A stretch of DNA of 64,000 nt from Anaerolineales bacterium (GCA_020634935.1 JACKAT010000005.1:145618-209617), one strand, 5' to 3'; positions 33,533 to 44,886 are shown, counted from the stretch's first letter. Numbers and translations are program-made. Notes: generated from the sequence alone by a model not told the origin.

Positions 33533-35932
33533 ATGAGCGTAATCTGGAATAAAGTCTGGTCGGACTTATGGCATCACAAACTACGGACATTTCTGGCCGT
33601 TTTGAGCATCGCCGCCGGGGTGTTTGCGCTGGGCGCGATCTTCGGTATGATCGACCAGCTCATCCCCAACCTCAACCGCGTTCACCAGTCGATCAACGCG
33701 GCCCATCTAACGATGAACCTGGCCGACCGCATCGATGAGGATACGGCCACCCGGCTAAAACATATCGACGGCGTCAAGGATGTCGAGCCGATTAACGAAA
33801 TCTCGGTCCGGTACCGGCTAACGGCCGATGAGGATTGGCAGCCGGCGCAACTGGTCATGCGCGACGACTATGAGCACCAAAAATTCAGCCTGCTCCAACT
33901 CAAAGCGGGCGAGTGGCCCCATCGCGACAACATCGGCGTCGATATTCGGGCGGCGCAATATCTGGGCCTGGAATTTGGCGACAAGGTCATCTTTGATTTG
34001 GACGGTACCGACCGGGCGCTGCCGGTGTCGGGCCGGATTCGCCACCACTTTATGACCTCACCCGATTTTGGCGACAACCCGCGATTTTTCGTCGATGCCC
34101 AGGCCCTCGAACGGTTTGGCATCCCCAAAGGGGAATTCAACCAACTGCTGGTGCAGGTCGAACCCTACAGCGACCAATTGGCGCGCGATATCGCCACAGA
34201 GATCAAAGATCATCTGGGCAAGGAAGGGGTCAGCGTCGCCGTGACGTTTTATAACAAACCTGACGAGCATTGGGGCAGCGACTTTTTTGTAGGTCTCAAC
34301 CTGGTGCTGCAACTACTGGCCGTTGTGTCACTGTTTATGAGCGTGGTCCTGGTTTACAACACCCTGTCGGCCTTGATCACCGAACAGAAAAGCCAGATCG
34401 GGGTAATGAAGGCCATCGGTGGGCGAACCGGAACCATCGTCAAAGTGTATCTGATGGCGGTGCTGGTGTACGGGGCGTTGGCCCTGTTTATCTCGTTGCC
34501 ATTGGGGGCTTATGTGGCTTTCAGCGCTGCCGGTTACTTTCTGGGCATCTTCAACATCGATCACAGCACCTTTGAATTCTCGACGCGGGCGATCATTATC
34601 CAGGCGGCGGCGGCGATCGCGGTGCCGCTGCTGGCCGCGCTCATCCCGGTATTCAACGGAGCGATGGTTACGGTACGGGCGGCCATCGCCAGCTATGGCT
34701 TAGGCGGTAACTTCGGCGCCAGCCGCCTCGACCGGGGCATTGAGCGGCTCAGCCGGCGGTTTCTGTCCGCGCCCAACGCGATAGCGCTAGCCAATATGTT
34801 TCGGCGCAAAGGACGGCTGAGCCTGACCCAACTGGTGCTGATCACGGCTGGCACACTCTTTTTAATGGTCATGACCCTGTCCAATTCGATTCAACTGACC
34901 GTCGACAACGAGTTGGCCCGGCGCGACTACCAAACCCGGCTCCAGTTTGAAGACAACCAGCGCATCGACCGTATCGTCAGAATGACCGAATCGCTGCCCG
35001 AGGTCAGCCAGGCTGAACTTCGCTTCCAGCAGCCCGCCTCGATTTTGCGGGCCGGCCAGGCCACCAAAGAAGCCGGCACGGGCGGCATGCTGATCGGCGT
35101 GCCGGACGGCAGCGATCTGATTCTACCGCGAATTGTGGCCGGTCGCTGGCTGCAAGCCGGTGATGATCGAGCGGTGGTGATGAATGAAGAGACGGCCGAA
35201 GATAACGATATCGCACTGGGGGAACAAGTGACGCTGGACCTGGGCGAGCTGGGCGACAGCAAGTGGCAGGTCGTCGGCTTTTACCGGGTGCTGTCGGTCG
35301 TCCCGGAGTCGGACGCGGTCTATGCCCCACAGGCCGCCATTTTCCGCGCTACCACCAAGCACAACGTGGGTCAGATGTTGCTCGTTCGAACGCGCCCCGC
35401 CACCCCGGCTACGGCGGCGGCGGTAACGACACATCTGAAGGATCTATTCGAGCATCGTAATTGGGAAGTGGCCGATACCCAAACCATCTATGAAGATCGC
35501 TCGTTCTTTGATAATTTCTTTGCCCAGTATTTAGGCATGCTCTTTGGTCTGGCCTTTATTATGGCCATTGTCGGAGGCATTGGCCTAACTGGCTCGCTGT
35601 CGATCAGCGTGGTGGAGCGCACCAAGGAGATCGGCGTCATGCGGGCCATCGGGGCCAAAACGCCGGTGCTAATGCTGATGTTCATTCTGGAAGGCGTACT
35701 GCAAGGGCTGGTCAGTTGGCTCGTGGCCGTGCCAGTCTCGTTTGTGGTCGGCCGCCCGCTGGCGAATGTGGTCGGCCAGGCGATGTTCAGCGTCAATCTG
35801 GATTACCAGTACGATCTGCAAGCCGTTCTGATGTGGTTGGGGCTGGTGGTGGTCATTGCCATCCTGGCCTCGATTATGCCGGCTCGCAGCGCGGTATCGA
35901 TCAGCGTGCGCGAAAGTTTGGCCTATGCGTAG
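33533..35932 (+). CDS. FtsX/MacB-like ABC permease with duplicated transmembrane unit
   Basis: A 799-residue permease. An N-terminal helix (about 15-35), a MacB-like periplasmic domain, three helices (about 250-360), then a second half repeating the same order with three helices at about 660-790. FtsX signature stretches are EQKSQIGVMKAIGGRTGTIVK and ERTKEIGVMRAIGAKTPVLM. The start ATG 33533 follows AAGGTG. It works with the ATP-binding protein at 32303 and probably exports or senses an envelope substrate. Confidence 0.9.
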   Translation: MSVIWNKVWSDLWHHKLRTFLAVLSIAAGVFALGAIFGMIDQLIPNLNRVHQSINAAHLTMNLADRIDEDTATRLKHIDGVKDVEPINEISVRYRLTADEDWQPAQLVMRDDYEHQKFSLLQLKAGEWPHRDNIGVDIRAAQYLGLEFGDKVIFDLDGTDRALPVSGRIRHHFMTSPDFGDNPRFFVDAQALERFGIPKGEFNQLLVQVEPYSDQLARDIATEIKDHLGKEGVSVAVTFYNKPDEHWGSDFFVGLNLVLQLLAVVSLFMSVVLVYNTLSALITEQKSQIGVMKAIGGRTGTIVKVYLMAVLVYGALALFISLPLGAYVAFSAAGYFLGIFNIDHSTFEFSTRAIIIQAAAAIAVPLLAALIPVFNGAMVTVRAAIASYGLGGNFGASRLDRGIERLSRRFLSAPNAIALANMFRRKGRLSLTQLVLITAGTLFLMVMTLSNSIQLTVDNELARRDYQTRLQFEDNQRIDRIVRMTESLPEVSQAELRFQQPASILRAGQATKEAGTGGMLIGVPDGSDLILPRIVAGRWLQAGDDRAVVMNEETAEDNDIALGEQVTLDLGELGDSKWQVVGFYRVLSVVPESDAVYAPQAAIFRATTKHNVGQMLLVRTRPATPATAAAVTTHLKDLFEHRNWEVADTQTIYEDRSFFDNFFAQYLGMLFGLAFIMAIVGGIGLTGSLSISVVERTKEIGVMRAIGAKTPVLMLMFILEGVLQGLVSWLVAVPVSFVVGRPLANVVGQAMFSVNLDYQYDLQAVLMWLGLVVVIAILASIMPARSAVSISVRESLAYA

Positions 35933-36022
35933 ATGGGTTTTGGTCGCGGTTGGTGCTTATAAAGTTTGATCAGTTAGTGGCGTAGATGGGTTTTAGGTCT
36001 GGTCATAGTGAGAATTGCAATT

Positions 36023-36047
36023 AGCCTGGTTAACCGCCAGGCTTTTT
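36023..36047 (+). terminator. Rho-independent terminator of the ABC exporter
   Basis: AGCCTGG (36023-36029), 7-nt loop, CCAGGCT (36037-36043), then TTTT. Confidence 0.85.
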
Positions 36048-36173
36048 GATGTTGGCACAGTGAAAAAGTTAAGTAAAACCTTGGCATGTTTTCTTAAATT
36101 GGTTATAGTTAAATATAAGACAAGTTAGGACTGGCTTTGCCAACGATGTAATTATCAAATAAGAGCCTTTATT

Positions 36174-37487
36174 ATGAACAACCGTAGTCCCAATTTATCG
36201 TCTCAAGACCAAACCGCTTTCGAAAATGATGGGTTGATTGTCGTTGATGATGATATTGAACTAACCGCTGACAGCACGCAAACTGATAGCACCTGGAAAG
36301 TTCTCATCGTTGATGATGATCAGGAGGTCCACGACGTGACTAAGCTAGCCTTACGGCGGCTTGTTTTTCAAGACAAGGGTGTTGAGTTCTTGTCGGCTTA
36401 CTCAACCAGCGAAGCGATCGACTTGCTCAAGACGCACACTGATATTGCCGTTATCCTGCTGGATGTGGTTATGGAGGAAAAAGATTCCGGCTTGAAAGTA
36501 ACCCGATTCATTCGTGACGATCTCAAAAACCATCTCGTCCGCATCGTTCTGCGCACTGGACAACCCGGCGAAGCGCCGGAAGAGTCGGTTATTATTGACT
36601 ACGGGATTAATGATTACAAAACCAAGTCGGAGTTGACTCGGCGCAAACTCTTTACAATGATTATCGCGGCGCTGCGATCTTACGGTGATCTAATCACCAT
36701 TGAGCGCAACCGGCAAGAACTGGCAATTTTATACGCCGACCTGCGCGAGAGTCATCGTCAGTTGCAGCAAGCCAAGGCCAACGAGGAACAAGCCAATCGC
36801 GTCAAGTCTGATTTCTTACGAGTCATGAACCACGAACTGCGCACACCGCTCAATGGAATAATCGGGATGTCGGATATTTTGTCTGAAGAGATTTATGGTC
36901 AATTGACAGAAGGGCAAAGTCGAACTGTCTCCATCTTGAAGCGGAGCGCGAACCACTTATCTGATTTAATTAGAGATATTTTGGAATTTGCCAATATTGA
37001 AGCCGACACTCTACAGCTAAAGCTTAAATCGGTAGATGCGACCAAAGTTTGTCAAGAGGCGGTCCAGTTGGTCAAACAGGCCGCTGATAAAAAAGATGTA
37101 CAGATTTCCTTCGAAGCTGAGGAGGAGATTACGCTGCAAGCCGATCCAATTCGCTTGAAACAGATATTGATTAATTTGCTCGACAATGCCATTAAATTTA
37201 CCCCCTCCGGGGGCCAGATGGGGCTTAAACTTCAAACCTTAGCGCCGCAGCAGCAGGTCGAATTCATCGTCTGGGATACCGGCATCGGCTTTGACACGGC
37301 GACCCTGGAGAATTTGTTCAAGCCATTTGTTCAGGCTGACAGCTCTAATACCCGTCATCATGAAGGTCTCGGGATCGGTCTCACTCTGGCCGACCGCCTG
37401 GTCAAGATGCACCGGGGTACCATTACGGTGGAGAGTAGAAAAGGCCAGGGCAGTTGCTTTACGGTCTTGCTGCCCTGGCAAACTTAG
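36174..37487 (+). CDS. Receiver-histidine kinase fusion
   Basis: A 437-residue cytoplasmic protein. Residues 42-170 are a receiver with DDD acidic pocket and phosphoacceptor in ILLDVVMEEKDSG. A coiled-coil linker (residues 180-215) leads to HisKA (MNHELRTPLNGIIGMSDIL) and HATPase (NLLDNAIKFTPSGG; GLGIGLTLADRLV). It probably relays phosphate from the receiver state to another regulator. Encoded alone, with no cognate partner adjacent. Confidence 0.93.
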   Translation: MNNRSPNLSSQDQTAFENDGLIVVDDDIELTADSTQTDSTWKVLIVDDDQEVHDVTKLALRRLVFQDKGVEFLSAYSTSEAIDLLKTHTDIAVILLDVVMEEKDSGLKVTRFIRDDLKNHLVRIVLRTGQPGEAPEESVIIDYGINDYKTKSELTRRKLFTMIIAALRSYGDLITIERNRQELAILYADLRESHRQLQQAKANEEQANRVKSDFLRVMNHELRTPLNGIIGMSDILSEEIYGQLTEGQSRTVSILKRSANHLSDLIRDILEFANIEADTLQLKLKSVDATKVCQEAVQLVKQAADKKDVQISFEAEEEITLQADPIRLKQILINLLDNAIKFTPSGGQMGLKLQTLAPQQQVEFIVWDTGIGFDTATLENLFKPFVQADSSNTRHHEGLGIGLTLADRLVKMHRGTITVESRKGQGSCFTVLLPWQT

Positions 37488-37580
37488 TTGGTTGGTCAGT
37501 TGGTTGGTTGGGCCGTTCGTAGTAATGGCTTTAGCCGTTCCCTTTGGTAGTACCGCTTAAGCGCTCACGACGAACCCGAT

Positions 37581-38147
37581 TTACTCCACTGGATAGGCGA
37601 CCACAATCAGCCGGTGGGTAGCCCCTGGCCGGGCGCACGTCACCAAAGTCAAGCGTTCATCGTTAGTCGGCGCGATCCAACGGGCGTTTTCTATCCGCGT
37701 TTCAATCGATGCCCCTTTTTCTTGAAGCAGCAGCTTGTTCGTGACCATATAATGACGGCTCTGTCCTCCCGACACAACAGCAATCTCATCGCCGATGTTT
37801 ACTTGATGAAGTTTTTGAAAAACCCGGGCTTTGGCGTCGCTATGCCCGGATAAAACGGTGTTACCCACCTGGCCCGGTCTGGCCGAAAGATTATGCCAGC
37901 CCACATAACTATCTAACACATTCCAGGTGAAGTAGGTGGTGCCGTTAACCACCACCGGAATAATTCCTACAGGCCGAATTTCCTGATTCAGTCCAATAGC
38001 CGGTACGGATATTTGGGTTGGAGAGCCGTCGGGTAGTTGAGGGCTATCCGCCTGTGTCAAACTAAAACACAAGAAAGCAACAATTACAGCAAGTGTGGTT
38101 GATACACAAAGACGAGTTAAAGTAGTACTAATACATTGGTTGTTCAT
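37581..38147 (-). CDS. Sortase (class D/E-like transpeptidase)
   Basis: A 188-residue exported sortase. The start at 38147 (MNNQC) has AGGAAGGG upstream. A single N-terminal membrane segment (about 13-32) precedes the sortase beta-barrel. The catalytic triad is visible: His102 in LSGHSDA, Cys171 in LTLVTCARPG, Arg179 in THRL. It would attach or cleave surface proteins at a sorting motif; no substrate with an LPXTG-like tail is seen in this window. A structured leader (38202-38256) precedes it. Confidence 0.9.
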   Translation of the reverse strand: MNNQCISTTLTRLCVSTTLAVIVAFLCFSLTQADSPQLPDGSPTQISVPAIGLNQEIRPVGIIPVVVNGTTYFTWNVLDSYVGWHNLSARPGQVGNTVLSGHSDAKARVFQKLHQVNIGDEIAVVSGGQSRHYMVTNKLLLQEKGASIETRIENARWIAPTNDERLTLVTCARPGATHRLIVVAYPVE

Positions 38148-38780
38148 GGTTCCCTTCCTGGTTCTGAAACAAGTTGGGACCAACCAACACTGGAAAACAA
38201 CAAGCGCCCTCAAATAAAATGTCTTCCTCCCCGGAAGCCCAAAATTGAGGGCGCTTTATCTATAAAATTTAATTGAACACCATTTTAAAGAACGGTTGCC
38301 GCCGATCTTCCCCGACCTCGGCTGCAAACTCATACGATCATTCTATCGGATTTGGACGTTATTTCAATAGAGTAAAAGGTCCTATTTCTAAGGCCAAAAC
38401 ACCCTCACTCGATCGTTTACCGTTTGCCTATGCCGCCCGTATTCTTGATAATTACCTGGCTCAAATCCGACATTGAAGGTATAATTATAAAGCTACCCCT
38501 TTTAACAATCGGTATTTCCCATTTGTTGTGAATTTGCTCCTGCCTAATTGGCCAGCCCAGCCGAGCTTCTTCGCCATGTGAGAAATATGCTGAATTTAGA
38601 ATGCAGTCCCTTAAGACCTCTGGTCAGTGTGACGATTACTTAATTTTCAAGTATTTACTCAGCAGATGAGGTGACTGGCACTTTATCGCCCTATTTGCAG
38701 CGTTGTATTACACCCAGCGCTCTCGATTTGAGCCAAAGTGCCAGTCACCTGAATAGATACAGTTTCAATAAGGAAATCAA
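38148..38780. other. Gene-free spacer with two structured elements
   Basis: 38202-38256 holds AAGCGCCCTCAA/TTGAGGGCGCTT (12-bp perfect arms) around an inner CTTCC-TCCCC-GGAAG hairpin, upstream of the sortase. 38669-38750 holds arms AGGTGACTGGCACTTT and AAAGTGCCAGTCACCT, a variant of the AGGTGACAGTCAC family in which GG/CC replaced AG/CT on both arms. A 67-codon frame at 38273-38476 has no support. Confidence 0.6.
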
Positions 38781-41558
38781 ATGAACCTACTTCAAGATTT
38801 TCATGGACCCAATGCCGGCTACATCTTAGAACTTTACGAGCGTTACCAACAAGACCCCAACTCGGTCGATCCGGAAACGCGAGCCTACTTCAAAGAGTGG
38901 ACGCCCACCATTAACGGTGCGCCGGCGACCCCGACCATAGCGGCTCCGACCATTAACACCGACAAACTCGTCGGTGCGGTCAATTTGGCTCAGGCCGTCC
39001 GCGAGTATGGTCATTTGGCGGCGCAGTTAGACCCGCTCGGCACGCCGCCCCCCGGCGACTCGGCGCTGGACGAAACCTATTATGACCTCACGAAAGACGA
39101 TCTGCGCCAGCTACCGGCCAGTTTAATTGGCGGGCCGGTCGCCGAGTACAGCGACAACGCCCTGCAAGCCATTGGCCGGCTGCGCCAAATCTACTCGTCA
39201 ACCATCGGCTATGACTACGATCACATGCGCCAGTTTGAAGAGCGCAGTTGGCTGCGCCAGGCAGCGGAGACGAGCCGCTTCCGGCCCTCGCCGGAGCAAG
39301 ATGATTATGTCGCCCTGTTACAGCGGCTGACCGAAGTCGAAATCTTCGAGCGGTTTTTGCACCGGACCTTCCCCGGCAAAACGCGCTTTTCGATTGAAGG
39401 GCTCGATATCATGGTGCCGATGCTCAACGAGATCATCGGGCGGGCCTCACACGCCAAATTCCGCACCATCCTGTTGGGCATGGCTCACCGCGGCCGCTTG
39501 AACGTGTTGACGCACGTGCAAGACAAAGATTACGCCGAAATTCTGGCCGAGTTCAAAGACCCCATCACCAGCGAAAATGCCGTAGCCAAATATATCGCCA
39601 CGGGCTGGACCGGGGATGTCAAATACCACAAAGGGGTGATGCACACCCTGCGCACCGACGAGTCAGAGCCGGTGGTGGTGTCGATGGCCCCCAACCCCAG
39701 CCACCTGGAACTGGTCAATCCGGTGGTGGCCGGGATGGCCCGGGCGGCCGGCACCAAAGTAGACCATCCCGGCCCGGCCGAATTCAAGCCCGGCCTATCG
39801 CTGCCGATTCTCATTCACGGCGACGCCTCGTTCTCCGGCCAAGGCATTGTGGCCGAAACCTTCAACCTCCGCTATCTCCGCGGCTACGATGTCGGCGGGA
39901 CGATCCACATCATCGCCAACAACCAGCTCGGCTTTACCGCCGAACCCGACGACTCGCGCAGCACCCTCTACGCCAGCGACGTGGCCAAAGGCTACAAAGT
40001 GCCTATCGTCCACGTCAACGCCGATGACCCGGAAGCCTGCCTGGAAGTGGCCCGTCTGGCGATTGGCTACCTGCTCGAGTTCGGCAAAGATTTTGTGATC
40101 GATCTGATCGGCTACCGCCGCTACGGCCACAATGAAGGCGACGAGCCCCGGTTTACCCAGCCGCTGATGTACAAAAAGGTGGACGAGCACCCCACCGTGC
40201 GCGAACTATGGGCCAACCGGCTGGTTGAGCAAGACTTGATTAAGGGCGACCAAGCCCAAGAAATGGTTGACCGCCATTTCAACAAACTGCAAGAGATTAT
40301 GAACAAGCTCGATCCTCAGGAGAGCATCGTCGAGCCGGAGCCGGAACCCCCGCCGCCCGGCGCGGCCAAGAAAGCGCACACCGCCGTACCCATCGACCGG
40401 CTGCGAGGGCTGCACCAGTCACTGCTGGATCTGCCGGAGGGGTTCACCCTTCACCCCCGGCTGAGCCGCATTCTCAAGCCCCGCCATTCGGCTCTGGACG
40501 ATTTAGCGGAAAGCAGAGTCGATTGGGCCACGGCCGAAGCGCTGGCCCTGGCCTCCATCCTGGAAGAGGGCATCGCCATCCGCATGACCGGCGAGGATGT
40601 CGAGCGCGGCACGTTCAGCCACCGGCACGCCGTGCTGCACGATGCCGAAACCGGCCGGCAGTACGCGCCGATGCAGCACCTGCCGCAAGCCGGCGCCGCT
40701 TTTGAAATCGTCAACAGCCCGCTGACGGAAAACGGGGCCGTCGGCTTTGAGTACGGCTACAACATTCAGGAGCCGGATCGCCTGGTGATCTGGGAAGCTC
40801 AATACGGCGACTTCATCGACGGCGCGCAGCCGGTTATCGATGAGTTTATCGTCTCCGGGCGGGATAAGTGGGGGCAGACGCCGTCGCTGGTGCTGCTGCT
40901 GCCGCACGGCTACGAGGGCGCCGGCCCGGACCACTCGACCGGCCGGCTGGAGCGTTTCCTGCAAATGGCCGCCGACATCAACATGCGCATCGCCAACTGC
41001 ACCACCGCGGCCCAATATTTCCACTTGCTGCGCCGTCAAGCTGTGCTGCTCAAAACCGACCCGCTGCCGCTGATTATCCTGACGCCCAAGAGCCTGCTGC
41101 GCAACCCGCTGGCCGCCTCGCCGCCCCAAGATTTTGTCGAGGGCATCTGGCAGCCGGTCATCGATGATGACCGCGCCCGGCAGTCGGCCGACAAGGTCAA
41201 GCGGCTGGTGCTGTGCAGCGGCAAGATGTACGTCGATTTGATTAGCAGCGATTATCGAGCGAACAATGAGGCCGTGGCCGTGGCCCGCATCGAGCAGTTG
41301 TATCCCCTGCTGCCGGAAGCGCTGCTGCCGGTGCTGGACGGCTATCCCAACCTGGCCGAGGTGATGTGGGTTCAGGAGGAGCCGCGCAATATGGGCGCCT
41401 GGGAAGCGTTCAGGCCGCAGCTGCGTAAGCTCATCGATGGCCGCTGGCCGCTTAGCTGTATCTCTCGCCCGCGCCGCGCCAGCCCGGCCGAGGGATCATC
41501 GGCCTGGCACGCGATCAACCAGAAAGAGTTGGTTCGACTGGCGTTTGATTTAGAATAA
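38781..41558 (+). CDS. sucA: 2-oxoglutarate dehydrogenase E1 component
   Basis: A 925-residue thiamine-diphosphate enzyme that decarboxylates 2-oxoglutarate and passes succinyl to the E2 lipoyl group (TCA cycle). The N-terminus (LYERYQQDPNSVD) is the E1o-specific region. Conserved blocks include GMAHRGRLNVL, GDASFSGQGIVAETFNL, IANNQLGFTAEP, and in the C-terminal half FEYGYNIQEPDRLVIWEAQYGDF and LPHGYEGAGPDHSTGR. Ends with the WVQEEPRNMGAW motif. AAGGA lies before the ATG. The E2 gene follows in 155 bases; the E3 lipoamide dehydrogenase is not in the window. Confidence 0.96.
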   Translation: MNLLQDFHGPNAGYILELYERYQQDPNSVDPETRAYFKEWTPTINGAPATPTIAAPTINTDKLVGAVNLAQAVREYGHLAAQLDPLGTPPPGDSALDETYYDLTKDDLRQLPASLIGGPVAEYSDNALQAIGRLRQIYSSTIGYDYDHMRQFEERSWLRQAAETSRFRPSPEQDDYVALLQRLTEVEIFERFLHRTFPGKTRFSIEGLDIMVPMLNEIIGRASHAKFRTILLGMAHRGRLNVLTHVQDKDYAEILAEFKDPITSENAVAKYIATGWTGDVKYHKGVMHTLRTDESEPVVVSMAPNPSHLELVNPVVAGMARAAGTKVDHPGPAEFKPGLSLPILIHGDASFSGQGIVAETFNLRYLRGYDVGGTIHIIANNQLGFTAEPDDSRSTLYASDVAKGYKVPIVHVNADDPEACLEVARLAIGYLLEFGKDFVIDLIGYRRYGHNEGDEPRFTQPLMYKKVDEHPTVRELWANRLVEQDLIKGDQAQEMVDRHFNKLQEIMNKLDPQESIVEPEPEPPPPGAAKKAHTAVPIDRLRGLHQSLLDLPEGFTLHPRLSRILKPRHSALDDLAESRVDWATAEALALASILEEGIAIRMTGEDVERGTFSHRHAVLHDAETGRQYAPMQHLPQAGAAFEIVNSPLTENGAVGFEYGYNIQEPDRLVIWEAQYGDFIDGAQPVIDEFIVSGRDKWGQTPSLVLLLPHGYEGAGPDHSTGRLERFLQMAADINMRIANCTTAAQYFHLLRRQAVLLKTDPLPLIILTPKSLLRNPLAASPPQDFVEGIWQPVIDDDRARQSADKVKRLVLCSGKMYVDLISSDYRANNEAVAVARIEQLYPLLPEALLPVLDGYPNLAEVMWVQEEPRNMGAWEAFRPQLRKLIDGRWPLSCISRPRRASPAEGSSAWHAINQKELVRLAFDLE

Positions 41559-41587
41559 AGCACTTTGCCAATTATATATTCAAATCA

Positions 41588-41658
41588 GGGGTAGAGGGTA
41601 GGGAGTAGGGATTAAGGGAAAAAATCCCCTACTCCTTACTCCTTACTCCCTACTCCCC
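41588..41658. repeat. Purine-rich inverted repeat between sucA and sucB
   Basis: A G/A-rich left arm (GGGTAGAGGGTAGGGAGTAGGG) is mirrored by a C/T-rich right arm (CCCCTACTCC..TACTCCCC). It can fold into a long hairpin in the sucA-sucB transcript and may tune expression between the two genes. Confidence 0.7.
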
Positions 41659-41712
41659 GGTTTGAATAGACAACTGGCAACTTGAGAATGATATTGTGGA
41701 GACAAAAAAGCG

Positions 41713-42975
<1,263 letters not shown>

Positions 42976-43092
42976 GGGCAAGATCGCAAGGTGGCAGAGT
43001 CGCACGGTGGCCGGGTAGCACGGTTGCAACTCTGTTTTTTTCTTTGACAAAACCCCGCTTGGGACATATAATACAACTTTGTAAATCAAATC

Positions 43093-43175
43093 GCCTCGGT
43101 GGCGGAATTGGCATACGCAGCAGGTTGAGGGCCTGTGCCCGTACGGGCGTGAGAGTTCGAGTCTCTCCCGAGGCA
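43093..43175 (+). tRNA. tRNA-Leu (anticodon GAG)
   Basis: An 83-nt tRNA: acceptor GCCTCGG pairs with CCGAGGC, the D-arm contains GGCGGAATTGGCA, the anticodon loop TTGAGGG gives GAG, a long variable arm (GTGCCCGTACGGGCGT) marks class II Leu, and the T-arm has GTTCGAGTC. The discriminator is A and CCA is not encoded. Confidence 0.95.
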
Positions 43176-43191
43176 TTCGTTGAAGTCTGAT

Positions 43192-43232
43192 AAAAAGTTA
43201 CTGGCTAGGTATTGGTCCAGTAACTTTTTTTA
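43192..43232 (+). terminator. Rho-independent terminator after tRNA-Leu
   Basis: AAAAAGTTACTGG, a 12-nt loop, and CCAGTAACTTTTTT form a stable stem followed by a T run, 17 bases after the tRNA. Confidence 0.92.
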
Positions 43233-43244
43233 TAAAGGAGTGCG

Positions 43245-43331
43245 ACAGAACCTCGGTACAGCAACGACAATGAAAATTCCGTAGGACAAACTTAAGTTTG
43301 TCCTACAAACTATTTTCAGAGGAGCATTCGA
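43245..43331. repeat. Duplicated leader with 26-bp perfect palindrome, copy 1
   Basis: Contains GTAGGACAAACTT/AAGTTTGTCCTAC (43281-43306) and the ribosome site of the next gene. A similar stretch lies at 44860-44946 beyond that gene, so the gene is flanked by direct repeats of about 87 bp. Confidence 0.8.
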
Positions 43332-44572
43332 TGTATTTCTACGGACTGATCGAATTCACCCCAGCCCACGCCAAAACTCTCCAACAGCAAGCCATCGATG
43401 ATCAGCAGCCGGGGACGATTTTGGCAGATTTCAATGCTCTGCTTGATTTCATCGGCCCCAAGGGTATTTCGGCGACGGAGGGGCATTTGTTCCCCCTTAA
43501 AATACTCAAACCGCTTAACCAGCGCTTGAGCCGGCCCATCGAACTGGGCCTGAAACGCCCCCAGCAAAAATCCTATCCTCACCTCAACGGCCTGTATCTG
43601 CTGCTGCGGTCGACCGGACTGGGCCGGATTGACGCCACAGATAAGAAACCGCGCCTCATGGTGGATCGGGAGGTGCTTCAGTCGTGGGCCAACCTCAATC
43701 AGACCGAGCAATATTTCACGCTGTTAGAAACTTGGGCGCTGCGGGCCAATGCCGGCCTCATCGGCGAACACACCGGCGGCTTTTTTCGCGAATTTCAACT
43801 GCAAAACGCGCTCACTTTCTTTCACTGGTTACCACCCGAAGGCCGGCAGATTGCCGGCAACGCCGACGCGCTGGATAAATTGCGTTACACCCCAGGGATG
43901 CATAATTTAGGACTGCTGGAATTGTTCGGCCTGATTAAGGTTGAACACAATCCACCTGTTGAGGGCGACGGCTGGCAAATCGGGCGCATTGACCGCCTGT
44001 CGTTTGGCGAGGCGCTGATAACGCTGCTGGGCAATCACATCAAAGCTAATTACGATGAATTCTTTTTGGATTATGACGACACCTCGGAAATCCCCTTTGG
44101 CCTTTTGCAGCCGCTGCTGCAACCCTATTTTCCGGCATGGCAGCGCCATCTCACCTTCCCGGACCAGGCATTTCAAGCGGGCGTCTTTATCTTCAAAGTT
44201 TCTTTGGGAAAGATTTGGCGACGGATTGCCATCCCGGCGGAACTAACCCTCGATGCCCTGAGCAGCAGCATCCTGAACGCCTACCAATTCGATCACGATC
44301 ATCTCGATCGCTTCACGTACATCAATCGTTTCGGCGTTGCCAAACACATCCAGCACCCCTATATGGAGGAACCGCCGCATACGGACGAGGTCAAAGTGGG
44401 CGACCTGCCGATTGAGCCGGGCACAACGATAGAATATCTGTTTGATTTTGGGGATCGCTGGGAGTTTGAGGTCACGCTGGAACGCATCGATCCAGCGGAC
44501 CCGACCCTAAGCCAACCTAAGCTACTCGAACAGCACGGCCGGTCGCCGGAGCAGTATGGCTATTGGGAGTAG
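43331..44572 (+). CDS. pRiA4b ORF-3-like protein with N-terminal extension
   Basis: A 413-residue protein. Residues about 275-400 match the plasmid pRiA4b ORF-3 family (IS1096 TnpR-like): FKVSLGKIWRRIAIPAELTLDAL, NAYQFDHDHLDRF and IEYLFDFGDRWEFEV. The first 270 residues are helical and of unknown function. AGAGGAG lies before the ATG at 43331. The family is common beside mobile elements, and the gene is bracketed by two copies of an 87-bp direct repeat, consistent with an inserted or duplicated cassette. Biochemical role unknown. Confidence 0.8.
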   Translation: MYFYGLIEFTPAHAKTLQQQAIDDQQPGTILADFNALLDFIGPKGISATEGHLFPLKILKPLNQRLSRPIELGLKRPQQKSYPHLNGLYLLLRSTGLGRIDATDKKPRLMVDREVLQSWANLNQTEQYFTLLETWALRANAGLIGEHTGGFFREFQLQNALTFFHWLPPEGRQIAGNADALDKLRYTPGMHNLGLLELFGLIKVEHNPPVEGDGWQIGRIDRLSFGEALITLLGNHIKANYDEFFLDYDDTSEIPFGLLQPLLQPYFPAWQRHLTFPDQAFQAGVFIFKVSLGKIWRRIAIPAELTLDALSSSILNAYQFDHDHLDRFTYINRFGVAKHIQHPYMEEPPHTDEVKVGDLPIEPGTTIEYLFDFGDRWEFEVTLERIDPADPTLSQPKLLEQHGRSPEQYGYWE

Positions 44573-44580
44573 CGAAACGC

Positions 44581-44617
44581 AGGCCGTGGGCCGGAAGGCT
44601 TTACGGTCCACGGCCTC
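44581..44617 (+). terminator. Hairpin after the pRiA4b ORF-3-like gene
   Basis: AGGCCGTGG and CCACGGCCT form a strong stem 9 bases after the stop, with inner GGCC bases. No clear T run. Confidence 0.5.
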
Positions 44618-44627
44618 TGATCGACGA

Positions 44628-44886
44628 CTAGAGCAGGGGATTGTCGCTGCTAGAGTCTAACACGGTTTCCGTCAGGCCGTTCTCACTTTGACTGTCAGTG
44701 GGGGCGGGTTCCTCAGTGGTAGGGGCGTTGTTACCATTTCACGGCCTCGGCGGCGACGGCCCGGCGAGTTTTGGCATCGGCCATGTTCGCTTCGCAGTTG
44801 TCGATTTCAACCAGCAGGGTGGCCAGCCGGGGGGTGTAGGGCGTTTGTTGTTTAGCGGGACAGAACCACGGCACAGCACCGGCCAT
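44628..44886 (-). pseudogene. Frameshifted small gene
   Basis: On the minus strand an ATG at 44886 opens a frame (MAGAVPWFCPAKQQ) of 51 codons with coding-like sequence PRLATLLVEIDNCEANMADA that stops at 44731. In the next frame the sequence continues as NNAPTTEEPAPTDSQSENGL to a stop at 44628. A single-base change joins both into about 86 residues. No family is recognised; the ATG lies within the duplicated leader repeat. Confidence 0.45.

Noticed and set aside
38273..38476. 67-codon frame upstream of sucA
   Set aside because: TTG-type start, no ribosome site and no family; it starts next to the hairpin element.
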